From DASTPP01 sp035762175 (GTDB lineage: Bacteria > Myxococcota_A > Polyangia > Polyangiales > Polyangiaceae): a stretch of 19,211 nucleotides of DNA. The notes under the pieces are model-generated. The model searched no databases. It saw only the letters and a program-made list of their open reading frames with translations, and was not told where the DNA came from. Positions within the stretch are counted from its first letter, which is position 1, and the number at the start of each line of letters is the position of its first letter. Positions 7,257 through 15,621 of the stretch are shown here, piece after piece. The stretch covers positions 1 through 19,211 of the forward strand of contig DASTPP010000101.1 of the NCBI GenBank assembly GCA_035762175.1, written 5' to 3'. The translations under genes were made by a program, and so were the position numbers.

Positions 7257-7538
7257 CGGGGGCGCGGCGCGCGCTCGGCTCGCGGCTCGGCGCAGTGCGC
7301 GCGTGCCGCCCCGAGGCGTGCCTTTCGGGCGTGTGCGACGGCGGCGAGTGGCCCGAGCGTACGGTCGACCGAGCCGTGGGGCGCCGCCGGCGCACGACCG
7401 ACTTCTATCACGCCACCGAACACGTGCGCGCCACCTCGGTCGCGCTCGTGGGCGACGGGCCGGCCTCGCTTCGGTGGTATCGGCGCCGCCGGACGCGCCT
7501 TCTGCGTTCGAACGGCGCTGATCAACGTCAACTACTTC

Positions 7539-7591
7539 GGCTCTCCCGCACTCTCGATGATCGGGGGCGCCGGCCCCGGCTGAGCTCGCGG
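7539..7591 (+). repeat. ISL3 left inverted repeat, 53 bp
   Basis: Perfect reverse complement of 9396-9448. It contains a GC-rich segment (GGGGGCGCCGGCCCC) and ends CTGAGCTCGCGG. Confidence 0.9.
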
Positions 7592-7682
7592 CGTTTGCTC
7601 CGACTCGTTCACGGCAACACGCTCCTGCCTAGGCTCGCACTCCGCGACCTCTCTTCGGACGTGGCAAGCCATCTAGGACGCG

Positions 7683-9362
7683 ATGTATCCCGGCGAAAAC
7701 CCAAGCCTGTCTGCGCTCCTCGCCGAGCCGGGGCTCGAACTCGAGAGTGATCGAATCCAAGAGGGGGTCCTCTTGCTCAGCCTTCGCACAACGCGGGCTC
7801 ACGCGCCTTGCCCGGCCTGCGGCCACGACGCCCGACGCGTGCACAGTCGGTATCAGCGCACCCTGAGCGACCTGCCGTGGGGCGGACTCGCCGTCCGTCT
7901 GCTCGTGCGCATTCGCCGATTTCGGTGCGAGCACGCCGGCTGCGAGCGCACCGTCTTCGCGGAGCGGCTGCCGGCGCTGGCGCCGGCGTACGCGCGCCGC
8001 ACCCGGCGGGCCGCGGAAGCCCTCACGCACGTCGGCGCCGCGCTCGGAGGCGAGGCGGGCGCCCGCCTCGCACCCGCCGTCGGCCTGCGGGCGAGTGCCG
8101 ACACGGTCCTGCGGCTCGTCGACCGCGCGCCGGTCGCCGAACCGCCGACGCCCCGCGTCCTCGGCGTCGAGGATTGGGCGCGGCGTCGGGGCCACACCTA
8201 CGGCACGATTCTCGTCGACCTCGAGCGCCGGGTTCCGGTCGACCTGTTGCCGGATCGGACTGCGGACGCCCTCGCGCAGTGGCTCCGCGACCGGTCCGGA
8301 GTCGCGATCGTCTGCCGGGATCGCGCCGAGGCGTACGCCGAAGGCGCCCGCCGCGGAGCACCCGCCGCGGTGCAGGTCGCTGACCGGTGGCACTGGCTCA
8401 AGAACGCGGGCGAGGCCCTCGAGCGGCTGCTGACGCGCCACCGCAAGGCGCTCGAGCGCGCGGCGGCCGAGACGGGCGCGTCGCCCGAGGGCGATGGGGG
8501 CGACGAGGAGGCGACCCCGGCACGAGGCGCTCCCCCGACCTGCCCGCCCGAGGGGCCCCGCGCCGCGCTCCCGGCCGCCCCCACCGACGCCCTTCGGGCG
8601 GCGCGCCGTGCCCACCGGGTGGCGCTTTACGAGCGCGTTCGGGCGCTCCACGCCGACGGCGTCTCGTTGCACGCCATTGGCCGGCAGACGGGCTTGTCAC
8701 GGCCGACCGTGCGCAAGTACCTGCACGCCGACGCCTTTCCCGAGCGCGCCCCGCGCCGCACGAAGGTCGGGCACTTGGGCGCGTATGACGCCCACCTACG
8801 CCAACGTTGGAGCGAGGGATGCCGCGATGCCGTCGTGCTCTGGCAGGAGTTGCGGGCGCGAGGATTCGGCGGGACCGCGCGCACGGTCCAGCGCCACGTC
8901 GCCGCGTGGCGCTCGCAGGCGACCGCGGGTGGGGAGCTGGCGGTCCGCGCTCGTGCTGCGGTCCGCCCACCGTCCCCTCGCCAGGCCCGCTGGTGGTTGA
9001 TGACGCCTGTCGAGAAGCGAACGCCCGACCGCGCCCGCTTCGCCGCGTGCCTGCTGGCGCAGAGCGACGGCCTCGCCCTCGGAAGCGCCCTGGCGTGCGA
9101 GTTCGCGCGCCTGGTGCGCGAGCGCGACGTCGCCGCCCTCGCGCCTTGGTTCGAGCGGGCGGAAGCGAGTTCGCTCGCCGAGTTCCGCGACTTCGCCGCC
9201 GGCCTTCGCCGCGATGAGGCCGCCGTCGAAGCCGCCTTGCGCTACGAGTGGAGCAACGGGCAGACCGAGGGGCAGGTCAACAAGTTGAAGCTGTTGAAGC
9301 GACAAGGGTACGGGCGCGGGAGCGTGGCGTTGCTGAGGCAGCGCCTCTTGCTCGCGGCGTGA
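7683..9362 (+). CDS. ISL3-family transposase, long type
   Basis: The protein has 559 residues, starting at ATG 7683 with AGGA 4 nt upstream. The N-terminal zinc-binding DNA-recognition part shows CPACGHDARRVHSRYQRTLSDLP and FRCEHAGCERTVFAERLP (residues about 40-100). The catalytic core follows: VLGVEDWARRRGHTYGTILV gives the first Asp, VADRWHWLKNAGEALE the second, and YEWSNGQTEGQVNKLKLLKR the Glu near the C-terminus. Residues about 310-350 hold an inserted helix-turn-helix (VSLHAIGRQTGLSRPTVRKY), a feature of the longer members of the family. All motifs are intact and the ends match perfectly, so it could be active. Confidence 0.93.
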   Translation: MYPGENPSLSALLAEPGLELESDRIQEGVLLLSLRTTRAHAPCPACGHDARRVHSRYQRTLSDLPWGGLAVRLLVRIRRFRCEHAGCERTVFAERLPALAPAYARRTRRAAEALTHVGAALGGEAGARLAPAVGLRASADTVLRLVDRAPVAEPPTPRVLGVEDWARRRGHTYGTILVDLERRVPVDLLPDRTADALAQWLRDRSGVAIVCRDRAEAYAEGARRGAPAAVQVADRWHWLKNAGEALERLLTRHRKALERAAAETGASPEGDGGDEEATPARGAPPTCPPEGPRAALPAAPTDALRAARRAHRVALYERVRALHADGVSLHAIGRQTGLSRPTVRKYLHADAFPERAPRRTKVGHLGAYDAHLRQRWSEGCRDAVVLWQELRARGFGGTARTVQRHVAAWRSQATAGGELAVRARAAVRPPSPRQARWWLMTPVEKRTPDRARFAACLLAQSDGLALGSALACEFARLVRERDVAALAPWFERAEASSLAEFRDFAAGLRRDEAAVEAALRYEWSNGQTEGQVNKLKLLKRQGYGRGSVALLRQRLLLAA

Positions 9363-9395
9363 ACGGGAGGTCGCCCGCCCTCGTCGCAGAGAAGA

Positions 9396-9448
9396 CCGCG
9401 AGCTCAGCCGGGGCCGGCGCCCCCGATCATCGAGAGTGCGGGAGAGCC
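9396..9448 (-). repeat. ISL3 right inverted repeat, 53 bp
   Basis: Perfect reverse complement of 7539-7591. The transposase stop lies 34 bp before it. Confidence 0.9.
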
Positions 9449-9625
9449 AATGTAGTTGACGTCAGCCAGGATGCCTCAGGGCGCGGCCGTCTCGCCTTCG
9501 GGCCCCGCCCCGCGAGGGGGCGGGCACGCCGCCCGAACTGCTACGCTCTCGGGCCACGCGGGCGGTCGACGAGTACGAGACGCTCATGCACACGCACTTC
9601 GTCACCGACGGCGAGCGGCTCAGGG
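9449..9625. other. Short unassigned stretch between ISL3 and the intron end
   Basis: No gene could be supported. It holds a GC stem, CCCGCCCC-GCGAG-GGGGCGGG (9504-9524), without a T run, and a plus-strand frame reading RAVDEYETLMHTHFVTDGER (9559-9618) that could be a fragment of a coding exon interrupted by the group II intron. On the minus strand this DNA would be the 3' exon of the intron. Confidence 0.3.
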
Positions 9626-9701
9626 ATTATCGGGTCGCCCCGGGGGTTGCCCCCCGGGGTTCCCACAGATCCGGACGTGCCCGATTGAGGCATCTGGCTC
9701 T
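9626..9701 (-). ncRNA. Group II intron domains V and VI, remnant
   Basis: On the minus strand, 9701-9667 carries AGAGCCAGATGC, then a loop, then GCACGTCCGGATCT. These form the domain V hairpin with the two-base CG bulge expected after GCA; two mismatches weaken the lower stem. Next comes AACCCCGGGGGGCAACCCCC and GGGGCGACCCG (9660-9628), a strong hairpin in the place of domain VI. Order and distance from the RT stop fit a bacterial group II intron. The exact 3' splice site is not certain. Confidence 0.5.
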
Positions 9702-9717
9702 TCGGAGCATGGGTTCG

Positions 9718-10305
9718 CTACGTGCGGCCGGCAGGAAGTCGGGCGGGCGGCAGCGGATGGTGGCGCAGGATCTGCTCCATCCGCCCCCAGGTCACCTTCG
9801 CCTTCTGCGAACGACGATCGAGCCACTTCCGCCAGATCTTCACTACCTGGTCGCGCAAGCGCGCAAGAGCGTCCGCGTTGCCTCGGATGCCGAAGTACCC
9901 GAAGTGCCCGCGGAGCTTCTGCGACAGACCTCGCGCTTGGTGCTTGATCGCGTCGTGCCGGTGAAGCCGGCACCACGCGGCGATGCGCTGGAGCGTGCAG
10001 CGGAAGCGGTCCTGCGACGTCCTGCGCTTGATCACCCAGCTCCCTTGCCGGGAGCGTGCCCAGTGGTGGGTAAAGCCCAGCAGGTCGAACGTTCCAGGGG
10101 GGGTAAGCCCCGAGGCTCCAGGTCCCGCTGGACCTCGGGGGGGTCTTTGGAACGCGACCAGCCGGGTCTTCTCCGGGTGAAGCGCCAGCCCGTACCGTGC
10201 GAAACGCTGCGCGAGAACGGCCAGCACGCGCCGAGCATCGCTCTCGTCTCGAAAGACGAGAGCGATGTCATCGGCATAGCGAACCAAGAACGCAGGTCCG
10301 GCGAG
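9718..10305 (-). pseudogene. ltrA: Group II intron reverse transcriptase/maturase, C-terminal fragment
   Basis: About 195 residues remain. The frame enters from the repeat boundary as LAGPAFLVRYADDIALVFRD, with the catalytic YADD of RT motif 5. Then follow RT motifs 6-7 (YGLALHPEKTRLVAFQ, TFDLLGFTHHW) and the maturase X domain (IKHQARGLSQKLRGHFGYFG, LRDQVVKIWRKWLDRR). It ends MEQILRHHPLPPARLPAGRT. There is no HNH endonuclease domain after the X domain, as in bacterial class C/D-type introns. The N-terminal half with the first catalytic Asp is gone, so the enzyme is inactive. An ATG at 10287 gives an artificial 189-residue frame. Confidence 0.8.
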
Positions 10306-10313
10306 TTTTTTTT

Positions 10314-10436
10314 CGGCATTTGGCGCCGATTTCCAGCGACCGCGGAAAGGACGCCAGGCCCGGCCCCCGCGCCGACCCGAGCGGGACGGCCCGACGCGCG
10401 CGGGCGCCCGGCCGAGACCCGGTTGGAATACCTACC
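10314..10436 (+). repeat. 123-bp dispersed repeat, copy 1
   Basis: It starts CGGCATTTGGCGCCGATTTC and ends GGTTGGAATACCTACCC. It differs from copy 3 at about four positions. Its left side abuts the truncated group II intron gene through a run of eight T. Its right side lies 57 bp from the stop of the minus-strand propeller lipoprotein gene. Confidence 0.9.
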
Positions 10437-10493
10437 CCTCGGCCCCGCCCCGCCACCGCACCCGCGAGCGCGCGGCGGGCGGGGGCCCCGCGC

Positions 10494-11978
<1,485 letters not shown>

Positions 11979-11993
11979 GGCGACAAACCCCTA

Positions 11994-12009
11994 GGCAAAG
12001 AGGGTGCCA
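11994..12009 (-). promoter_or_regulatory. Sigma-54 (-24/-12) promoter of the propeller lipoprotein gene
   Basis: Minus strand reads TGGCAC-CCTCT-TTGC-C, an exact match to the TGGCAC-N5-TTGC core with the required 12-nt GG-to-GC spacing. Predicted transcription start is near 11984, 6 nt before the ATG at 11978, so the mRNA would be nearly leaderless. The divergent neighbour encodes a sigma-54-dependent activator, which supports the call. Confidence 0.65.
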
Positions 12010-12020
12010 CGGCCGAATCA

Positions 12021-12068
12021 TCGCATTTCTGCGAGACAGACCCGAACATAGCCCACCGTTTTGAACGG
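12021..12068. promoter_or_regulatory. Two dyads in the divergent region, candidate activator sites
   Basis: TCGCA-TTTC-TGCGA (12021-12034) and CCGTT-TTG-AACGG (12056-12068) are perfect inverted repeats. They lie 12-60 bp upstream of the -24 element, closer than usual for enhancer sites. They could bind the V4R-type activator encoded next door, for autoregulation and for activation of the lipoprotein gene. No known consensus was matched. Confidence 0.35.
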
Positions 12069-12073
12069 CACCC

Positions 12074-13777
12074 ATGCAAAATGGTGGAATGGACCCGGAC
12101 CACCCGCTCCCGCTCGACCCCCGCTCGCTGCTCGACTTCGACCCCGAGCACGCGCAGTTGCTCTGCGCCGGTCAACGCAGCGTCATGGTGGGCGCGGCCG
12201 CGCTCGGCTCCCTGCGCAAGGAGTTGCTCGAGGCCTTCGGCGTCCGGGTCGCGCGGCGCGTGCTGACGCGCTTCGCCTACGCCCACGGCCACGGCCTGGC
12301 CGAGCGGCTGCGCGAGGCGCTGCCTGACCTGCCCCGGCCGGAGCTCGGCGTGCTCGGCTCGCGGCTGGCGGGGCTGCAGGGACACCTGCTGCTGCGCTTG
12401 GGCAGGGGGCGGCCCGGCGACGGTCCGGCGGAGGTCGTCTGGGCGTACTCGTGGGAGGCCGACGAGCACGTACGGCAGGTGGGGCAGGTCGACTACTGCG
12501 CGTGCTGGACGCTCTCGGGCTTCGCGAGCGGCTTTCTGTCGGCGCTGCATGGCGAGGCGGTGTACAGCGTCGAGCACGAGTGCGTGGCCAAGGGCGACCC
12601 CATCTGCCGGGCGCGCACGGGGCGGGCGGCGACCTGGGGCGCGGGGCTCGACGAGCACCTGCCGTACTTTCACGGCGAGGGCCTGGGCGACTCGCTCGAC
12701 GAGGTCGTCGCCGCGCTCAAGCGCGCCGAGGGGCGGTTGCGCGCGCGCGCCCGGGCGCTGGCGGCGGCGGGGGCGGAGGCGGGCGAGGCGGCGGGCGTCG
12801 TTTCGCGCAGCCCGGCGATGCGGCGCGCGCTCGATCTGACCCGGCGCGCGGCGCGCGCCGACGCGACGGTGCTGTTCTCGGGCCGCAGCGGCGTCGGCAA
12901 GGAGCGGCTCGCGCGGCTCTTGCACGGCTGGTCGCCGCGCGCGGGCGGGCCCTTCGTCGCCCTCAACTGCGGGGCGCTGCCCGAGTACCTGGTCGAGAGC
13001 GAGTTGTTCGGGCACGCGCGCGGCGCGTTCACCGGCGCGATCCATGACCGCGCGGGGCTGTTCGAGGCGGCCTCGGGCGGCACGCTCTTTCTCGACGAGG
13101 TGGGCGAGCTCTCGCCCGCGGTGCAGGTCAAGCTCTTGCGCGCGCTGCAAGAGCGCGAGGTGCGGCGCGTGGGCGAGAACAAGACGCGGCGCGTGGACGT
13201 GCGCATCGTCGCCGCCACGCACCGCGACCTCGGGCGCGACGCGGCCGAGGGGCGCTTTCGCGAAGACTTGTACTTCCGGCTGCGCGTCGTCGAGGTGCGC
13301 GTGCCCTCGCTCGCCGAGCGGCCCGAAGACGTGCTGCCGCTCGCGCGCGTGCTGCTCGCCGAGGCCGCGCTGCGGCTCGGCCGCCCGCCGCCGCCGCTCG
13401 GCCCGGCGGCGGCCGACCTGCTGACGCGCCACGCCTGGCCCGGCAACGTGCGCGAGCTCGAAAACGCCCTCGAGCGCGCCGTCGCGCTCGCCGCGGGGCC
13501 GCGCGTCGAGCCCGAAGATCTGCCCGAAGAGCTGCGGCGCGGGCCCGCGCCCGCCGGCCCCGCCCCGCGCCCGCCGGCGCCGCGCACGCTCGCCGACGTC
13601 GAGCGCGAGCACGTGCTCGCCACCCTCGCCGCGCACGGGGGCAACCAGACGCTCGCCGCGCGCGCCCTCGGCATCGGCACGACCACGCTGTACCGAAAGC
13701 TCAAACGCTATCGCGCCGACGACGAAAGCGCCGCCGCCCCGCCCGGGGCGCCCCCGGCGCGCGCGCCGTGGCCGTGA
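12074..13777 (+). CDS. Sigma-54-dependent transcriptional activator with XylR-N/V4R sensor
   Basis: The protein has 567 residues (a second ATG at 12089 is possible). Residues about 15-115 resemble the XylR/DmpR N-terminal activator domain. Residues about 120-185 look like a V4R small-molecule-binding domain, with YCACWTLSGFASGFLSALHG and EHECVAKGDPICRAR (Cys142, 144, 170, 178). A helical linker with Ala/Arg-rich coiled character follows. The AAA+ domain has Walker A GRSGVGKE (270-277), the sigma-54 contact loop GAFTGA (317-322), Walker B GTLFLDE (336-342) and WPGNVRELENAL. A Fis-type helix-turn-helix lies at 505-546 (GGNQTLAARALGIGTTTLYR). V4R activators of this type are switched by hydrophobic or aromatic ligands. 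Two candidate -24/-12 promoters in the window (11994, 16491) are plausible targets. The ligand is unknown. Confidence 0.92.
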   Translation: MQNGGMDPDHPLPLDPRSLLDFDPEHAQLLCAGQRSVMVGAAALGSLRKELLEAFGVRVARRVLTRFAYAHGHGLAERLREALPDLPRPELGVLGSRLAGLQGHLLLRLGRGRPGDGPAEVVWAYSWEADEHVRQVGQVDYCACWTLSGFASGFLSALHGEAVYSVEHECVAKGDPICRARTGRAATWGAGLDEHLPYFHGEGLGDSLDEVVAALKRAEGRLRARARALAAAGAEAGEAAGVVSRSPAMRRALDLTRRAARADATVLFSGRSGVGKERLARLLHGWSPRAGGPFVALNCGALPEYLVESELFGHARGAFTGAIHDRAGLFEAASGGTLFLDEVGELSPAVQVKLLRALQEREVRRVGENKTRRVDVRIVAATHRDLGRDAAEGRFREDLYFRLRVVEVRVPSLAERPEDVLPLARVLLAEAALRLGRPPPPLGPAAADLLTRHAWPGNVRELENALERAVALAAGPRVEPEDLPEELRRGPAPAGPAPRPPAPRTLADVEREHVLATLAAHGGNQTLAARALGIGTTTLYRKLKRYRADDESAAAPPGAPPARAPWP

Positions 13778-13840
13778 GTTCATAAGGAAAGCGAAAATTC
13801 GGGCGACGCCTTCGCCGCGCGCCTCTCGAGCAGTTGCCAG

Positions 13841-13924
13841 GCTCGTGAAGACGGCTCGAAGGCACCCCAAACTCGCCTCCGGCTCGAACCGTGGGGTCCC
13901 CGCCCCCGAGCCGTCTTCACGAGC
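13841..13924. terminator. Long perfect hairpin downstream of the activator gene
   Basis: GCTCGTGAAGACGGCTCG (13841-13858) and its exact complement (13907-13924) are 18-bp arms around a 48-nt loop, which itself has a short ACCCCA/TGGGGT stem. It lies 64 bp after the activator stop and is followed by CTTTCGG. It could terminate the activator mRNA, but the loop is long and the T run short. It also directly abuts repeat copy 2, so it could belong to a mobile element. Confidence 0.45.
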
Positions 13925-13927
13925 TTT

Positions 13928-14052
13928 CGGCATTTGGCGCCGATTTTCAGTGACAGCGGAGAGGACGCCAGGCCCGGCCCCCGCGCCGACCCGAGCGGGA
14001 CGGCCCGACGCGCGCGGGCGCCCGGCCGAGACCCGGTTGGAATACCTAACCC
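13928..14052 (+). repeat. 123-bp dispersed repeat, copy 2
   Basis: Same orientation and ends as copies 1 and 3, with about four substitutions near the left (TTTTCAGTGACAGCGGAGAG). Its last 24 bp (GGTTGGAATACCTAACCCT region) are duplicated in tandem to about 14077, with one C/T difference. The right side cuts into a minus-strand lipoprotein gene. Confidence 0.9.
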
Positions 14053-14273
14053 TAGACCTGGTTGGAATACCTAACCCTCCGCGAGGGCGCCTGGTAGCTG
14101 GCGGCCTGGCAGGTCGGCTCCTCGATCTTCGGCGGCCCCGCCGCGCTCGACCCGGCCGCCCCCGAGGCCCCGTTGGCGCCGTTCGTGCCTGTCTGGGAGT
14201 CACCGCAGGCCGAGGCCGCGAGCGAGGTAGCGAGCAACGACAGAACGACGAGACCTGCTGGAGCGCTTTGCAT
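14052..14273 (-). pseudogene. Small lipoprotein gene, 3' end replaced by the repeat
   Basis: The start is convincing: GGGGAGGA lies 5 nt before the ATG at 14273. The product begins with a lipoprotein signal ending LAASAC (Cys23), then a Gly/Ala/Asn/Ser linker (GTNGANGASGAAGSSAAGPP), then PKIEEPTCQAASYQAPSRR. The frame then runs into the tandem tail of repeat copy 2 (VRYSNQV) and stops inside it. So the original C-terminal part is probably lost, leaving 73 residues. The function of the full gene is unknown. A short natural lipoprotein ending near here cannot be excluded, because the missing part is not in the window. Confidence 0.55.
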
Positions 14274-14441
14274 GAAATTCCTCCCCCGGCGGGCGCGAGG
14301 CTGGCCTCGACCCCTGCCTGGCTCGGCCGCAAAATGCGCGGGCGCCGTGGCGATGTCCAGCCGCCTTCGAGGCCCGCTGGCGGTCTGAAAAGGTCGACCA
14401 ACCGGGCCGCCCGCGGGGCATGGGGGAGGGGCCTGCGCGGC

Positions 14442-15608
14442 TCAGGGCGCGAAGACGACGCGCACGCAGCCGTCCTGCTTCTTCTTGAACATCTCGTAGC
14501 CTCGCGGTGCCTCCTCGAGCGACATCCGGTGCGTCACCAGGAACGACGGGTCGAGCTCGCCGCGGGCCACGTGCTCGAGCAGCCTGGGGACATATTTCTG
14601 CCCGTGCTGCTGCGCGGTGCGCACCGTGAGGCCCTTGTTCATCATGATGCCGACGGGGAACTTGTCCATCACGCCGTACACCCCGAGGATCGACACGACG
14701 CCGCCCTTGCGGCAGCTGTAGATGGCCTGCCGCAGGGCCTGGCCGCGGTCGGTGTGCAGGTGCAGCGCCTGCTTGGCGCGGTCGTAGGCGTAGTCGATGC
14801 CGGTGCCGTGGGCCTCCATGCCGACGGCGTCGATGCAGGCGTCGGGGCCGCGGCCGCCGGTCATCTCCTTGAGGGCCTCGGCGACGTCGACGCGGGTGTA
14901 GTCGAGCGTCTCGGCGCCCACGTGAGAGCGCGCCATCTCGAGCCGCTCGGGGAAGCGATCGATGGCGATGACGCGGCTGGCGCCCAGCAAGAACGCGCTC
15001 TTCTGCGCCATCAGGCCGACGCCGCCGCAGCCCCACACGGCCACCGTCTGCCCGGGCTTGATGTCGCAAAAATCTGCGCCCATGTAGCCCGTGGGCCCCG
15101 CGTCCGACAGAAAGACCACCCGCTCGTCGGTCACCCCGTCGGGCACCTTGAAGCAGTCGACGTCGGCGTGGGGCACCCGGATGTACTGCGCATGCGAGCC
15201 CGCGTACCCGCCAAAAGCCTGCGTATAGCCATAGATGCCCGCCGTCGGGAAGCCCAGCAGCGGCGCCTGCATCTCGGCGTGCGGGTTGGTGTTGTCGCAG
15301 AGCGAGTAGAGGTCATGCTTGCAGTACCAGCAGTTGCCGCAGCAGATGAACGAGGGCACCACCACGCGGTCGCCCTTCTTCACCTTCTTCACGTCGCGGC
15401 CCACCTCGACCACCTCGCCGATGAACTCGTGGCCGATCACATCCCCCTCGCGGATCGTGGGGATGTAGCCGTCGATGAAGTGCAGATCGGAGCCGCACGT
15501 CGTCGACATGATCACGCGCAAGATGGCGTCGCGCGGGTTGACGATCACCGGGTCAGGCACCGTCTCGACGCGCAGGTCATTAATACCGTTCCAGCAGAGC
15601 GCTCGCAT
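14442..15608 (-). CDS. Zinc-dependent alcohol dehydrogenase (MDR family, formaldehyde-dehydrogenase-like)
   Basis: The protein has 388 residues, from an ATG at 15608 with AAGGAGAG 6 nt upstream. Catalytic zinc ligands are visible as Cys38 (STTCGSD) and His60-Glu61 (IGHEFIGEV). The structural zinc is held by Cys90, 93, 96 and 104 (CCGNCWYCKHDLYSLC). The Rossmann motif is WGCGGVG (192-198), and IAIDRFPERLEMA suggests NAD preference through the Asp after the second strand. The overall layout resembles glutathione-independent formaldehyde dehydrogenase and related enzymes annotated as zinc-dependent alcohol dehydrogenases. It is the second gene after the SRPBCC gene with a 13-bp gap, surely one operon, with a candidate sigma-54 promoter in front. 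It would oxidise an alcohol or aldehyde in the cytoplasm; the substrate cannot be read from the sequence. Confidence 0.9.
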   Translation of the reverse strand: MRALCWNGINDLRVETVPDPVIVNPRDAILRVIMSTTCGSDLHFIDGYIPTIREGDVIGHEFIGEVVEVGRDVKKVKKGDRVVVPSFICCGNCWYCKHDLYSLCDNTNPHAEMQAPLLGFPTAGIYGYTQAFGGYAGSHAQYIRVPHADVDCFKVPDGVTDERVVFLSDAGPTGYMGADFCDIKPGQTVAVWGCGGVGLMAQKSAFLLGASRVIAIDRFPERLEMARSHVGAETLDYTRVDVAEALKEMTGGRGPDACIDAVGMEAHGTGIDYAYDRAKQALHLHTDRGQALRQAIYSCRKGGVVSILGVYGVMDKFPVGIMMNKGLTVRTAQQHGQKYVPRLLEHVARGELDPSFLVTHRMSLEEAPRGYEMFKKKQDGCVRVVFAP

Positions 15609-15621
15609 GGTCGTCTCTCCT

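Larger units (their letters stand above)
5012..7517 (+). pseudogene. ISKra4-like transposase, broken by a stop codon and by an IS4 insertion
   Basis: Three pieces in one frame belong together. Piece 1 (5012-5434) reads MTSTPLPAVVQAVYRALAPV and ends ESTIKRVATE at a TAA (5435-5437). Piece 2 continues with GEAFAALWSERAGEL, then VSADGAMVPMR and WREARLGTVTLYG, up to 5768. Piece 3 (7257-7517) carries CDGGEWPERTVDR and TTDFYHATEHVRATSVAL. DG.MV and DGGEW...DFYHA.EH are hallmarks of ISKra4-type DDE transposases (two catalytic Asp regions). An IS4 element with an 11-bp duplication separates pieces 2 and 3; its 1,488-bp total keeps the frame, which shows the insertion was clean. The C-terminal part is missing after about 7517. 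The TAA is probably a point mutation. No activity is expected. Confidence 0.65.
7539..9448 (+). mobile_element. ISL3-family insertion sequence, about 1.9 kb
   Basis: The ends start GGCTCTCCCGCACTCTCGAT. The GGCTCT tip is typical of ISL3. The arms 7539-7591 and 9396-9448 are perfect inverted repeats of 53 bp, longer than usual for the family. No 8-bp target duplication is present: ACTACTTC on the left and AATGTAGT on the right. Instead the flanks continue as an inverted repeat (CGTCAACTAC at 7526-7535 and its complement at 9452-9461). One complete transposase gene lies inside. Confidence 0.85.
9626..10305 (-). mobile_element. Group II intron, 3' fragment
   Basis: It consists of the C-terminal half of the intron-encoded protein (9718-10305) followed on the same strand by sequence that folds like intron domains V and VI (9626-9701). 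The 5' part (domains I-III and RT motifs 1-4) is missing. The break coincides with a T run (10306-10313) and the start of the 123-bp repeat copy at 10314. The element cannot splice or move on its own. Confidence 0.65.

Noticed and set aside
10306..10313. T8 run as an intrinsic terminator
   Set aside because: No stable hairpin precedes it on the plus strand, and no plus-strand gene ends there.
12065..12079. GGCACCCATGCA as a sigma-54 promoter for the activator gene
   Set aside because: The GG-to-GC distance is 9 nt instead of 12, and it overlaps the start codon.
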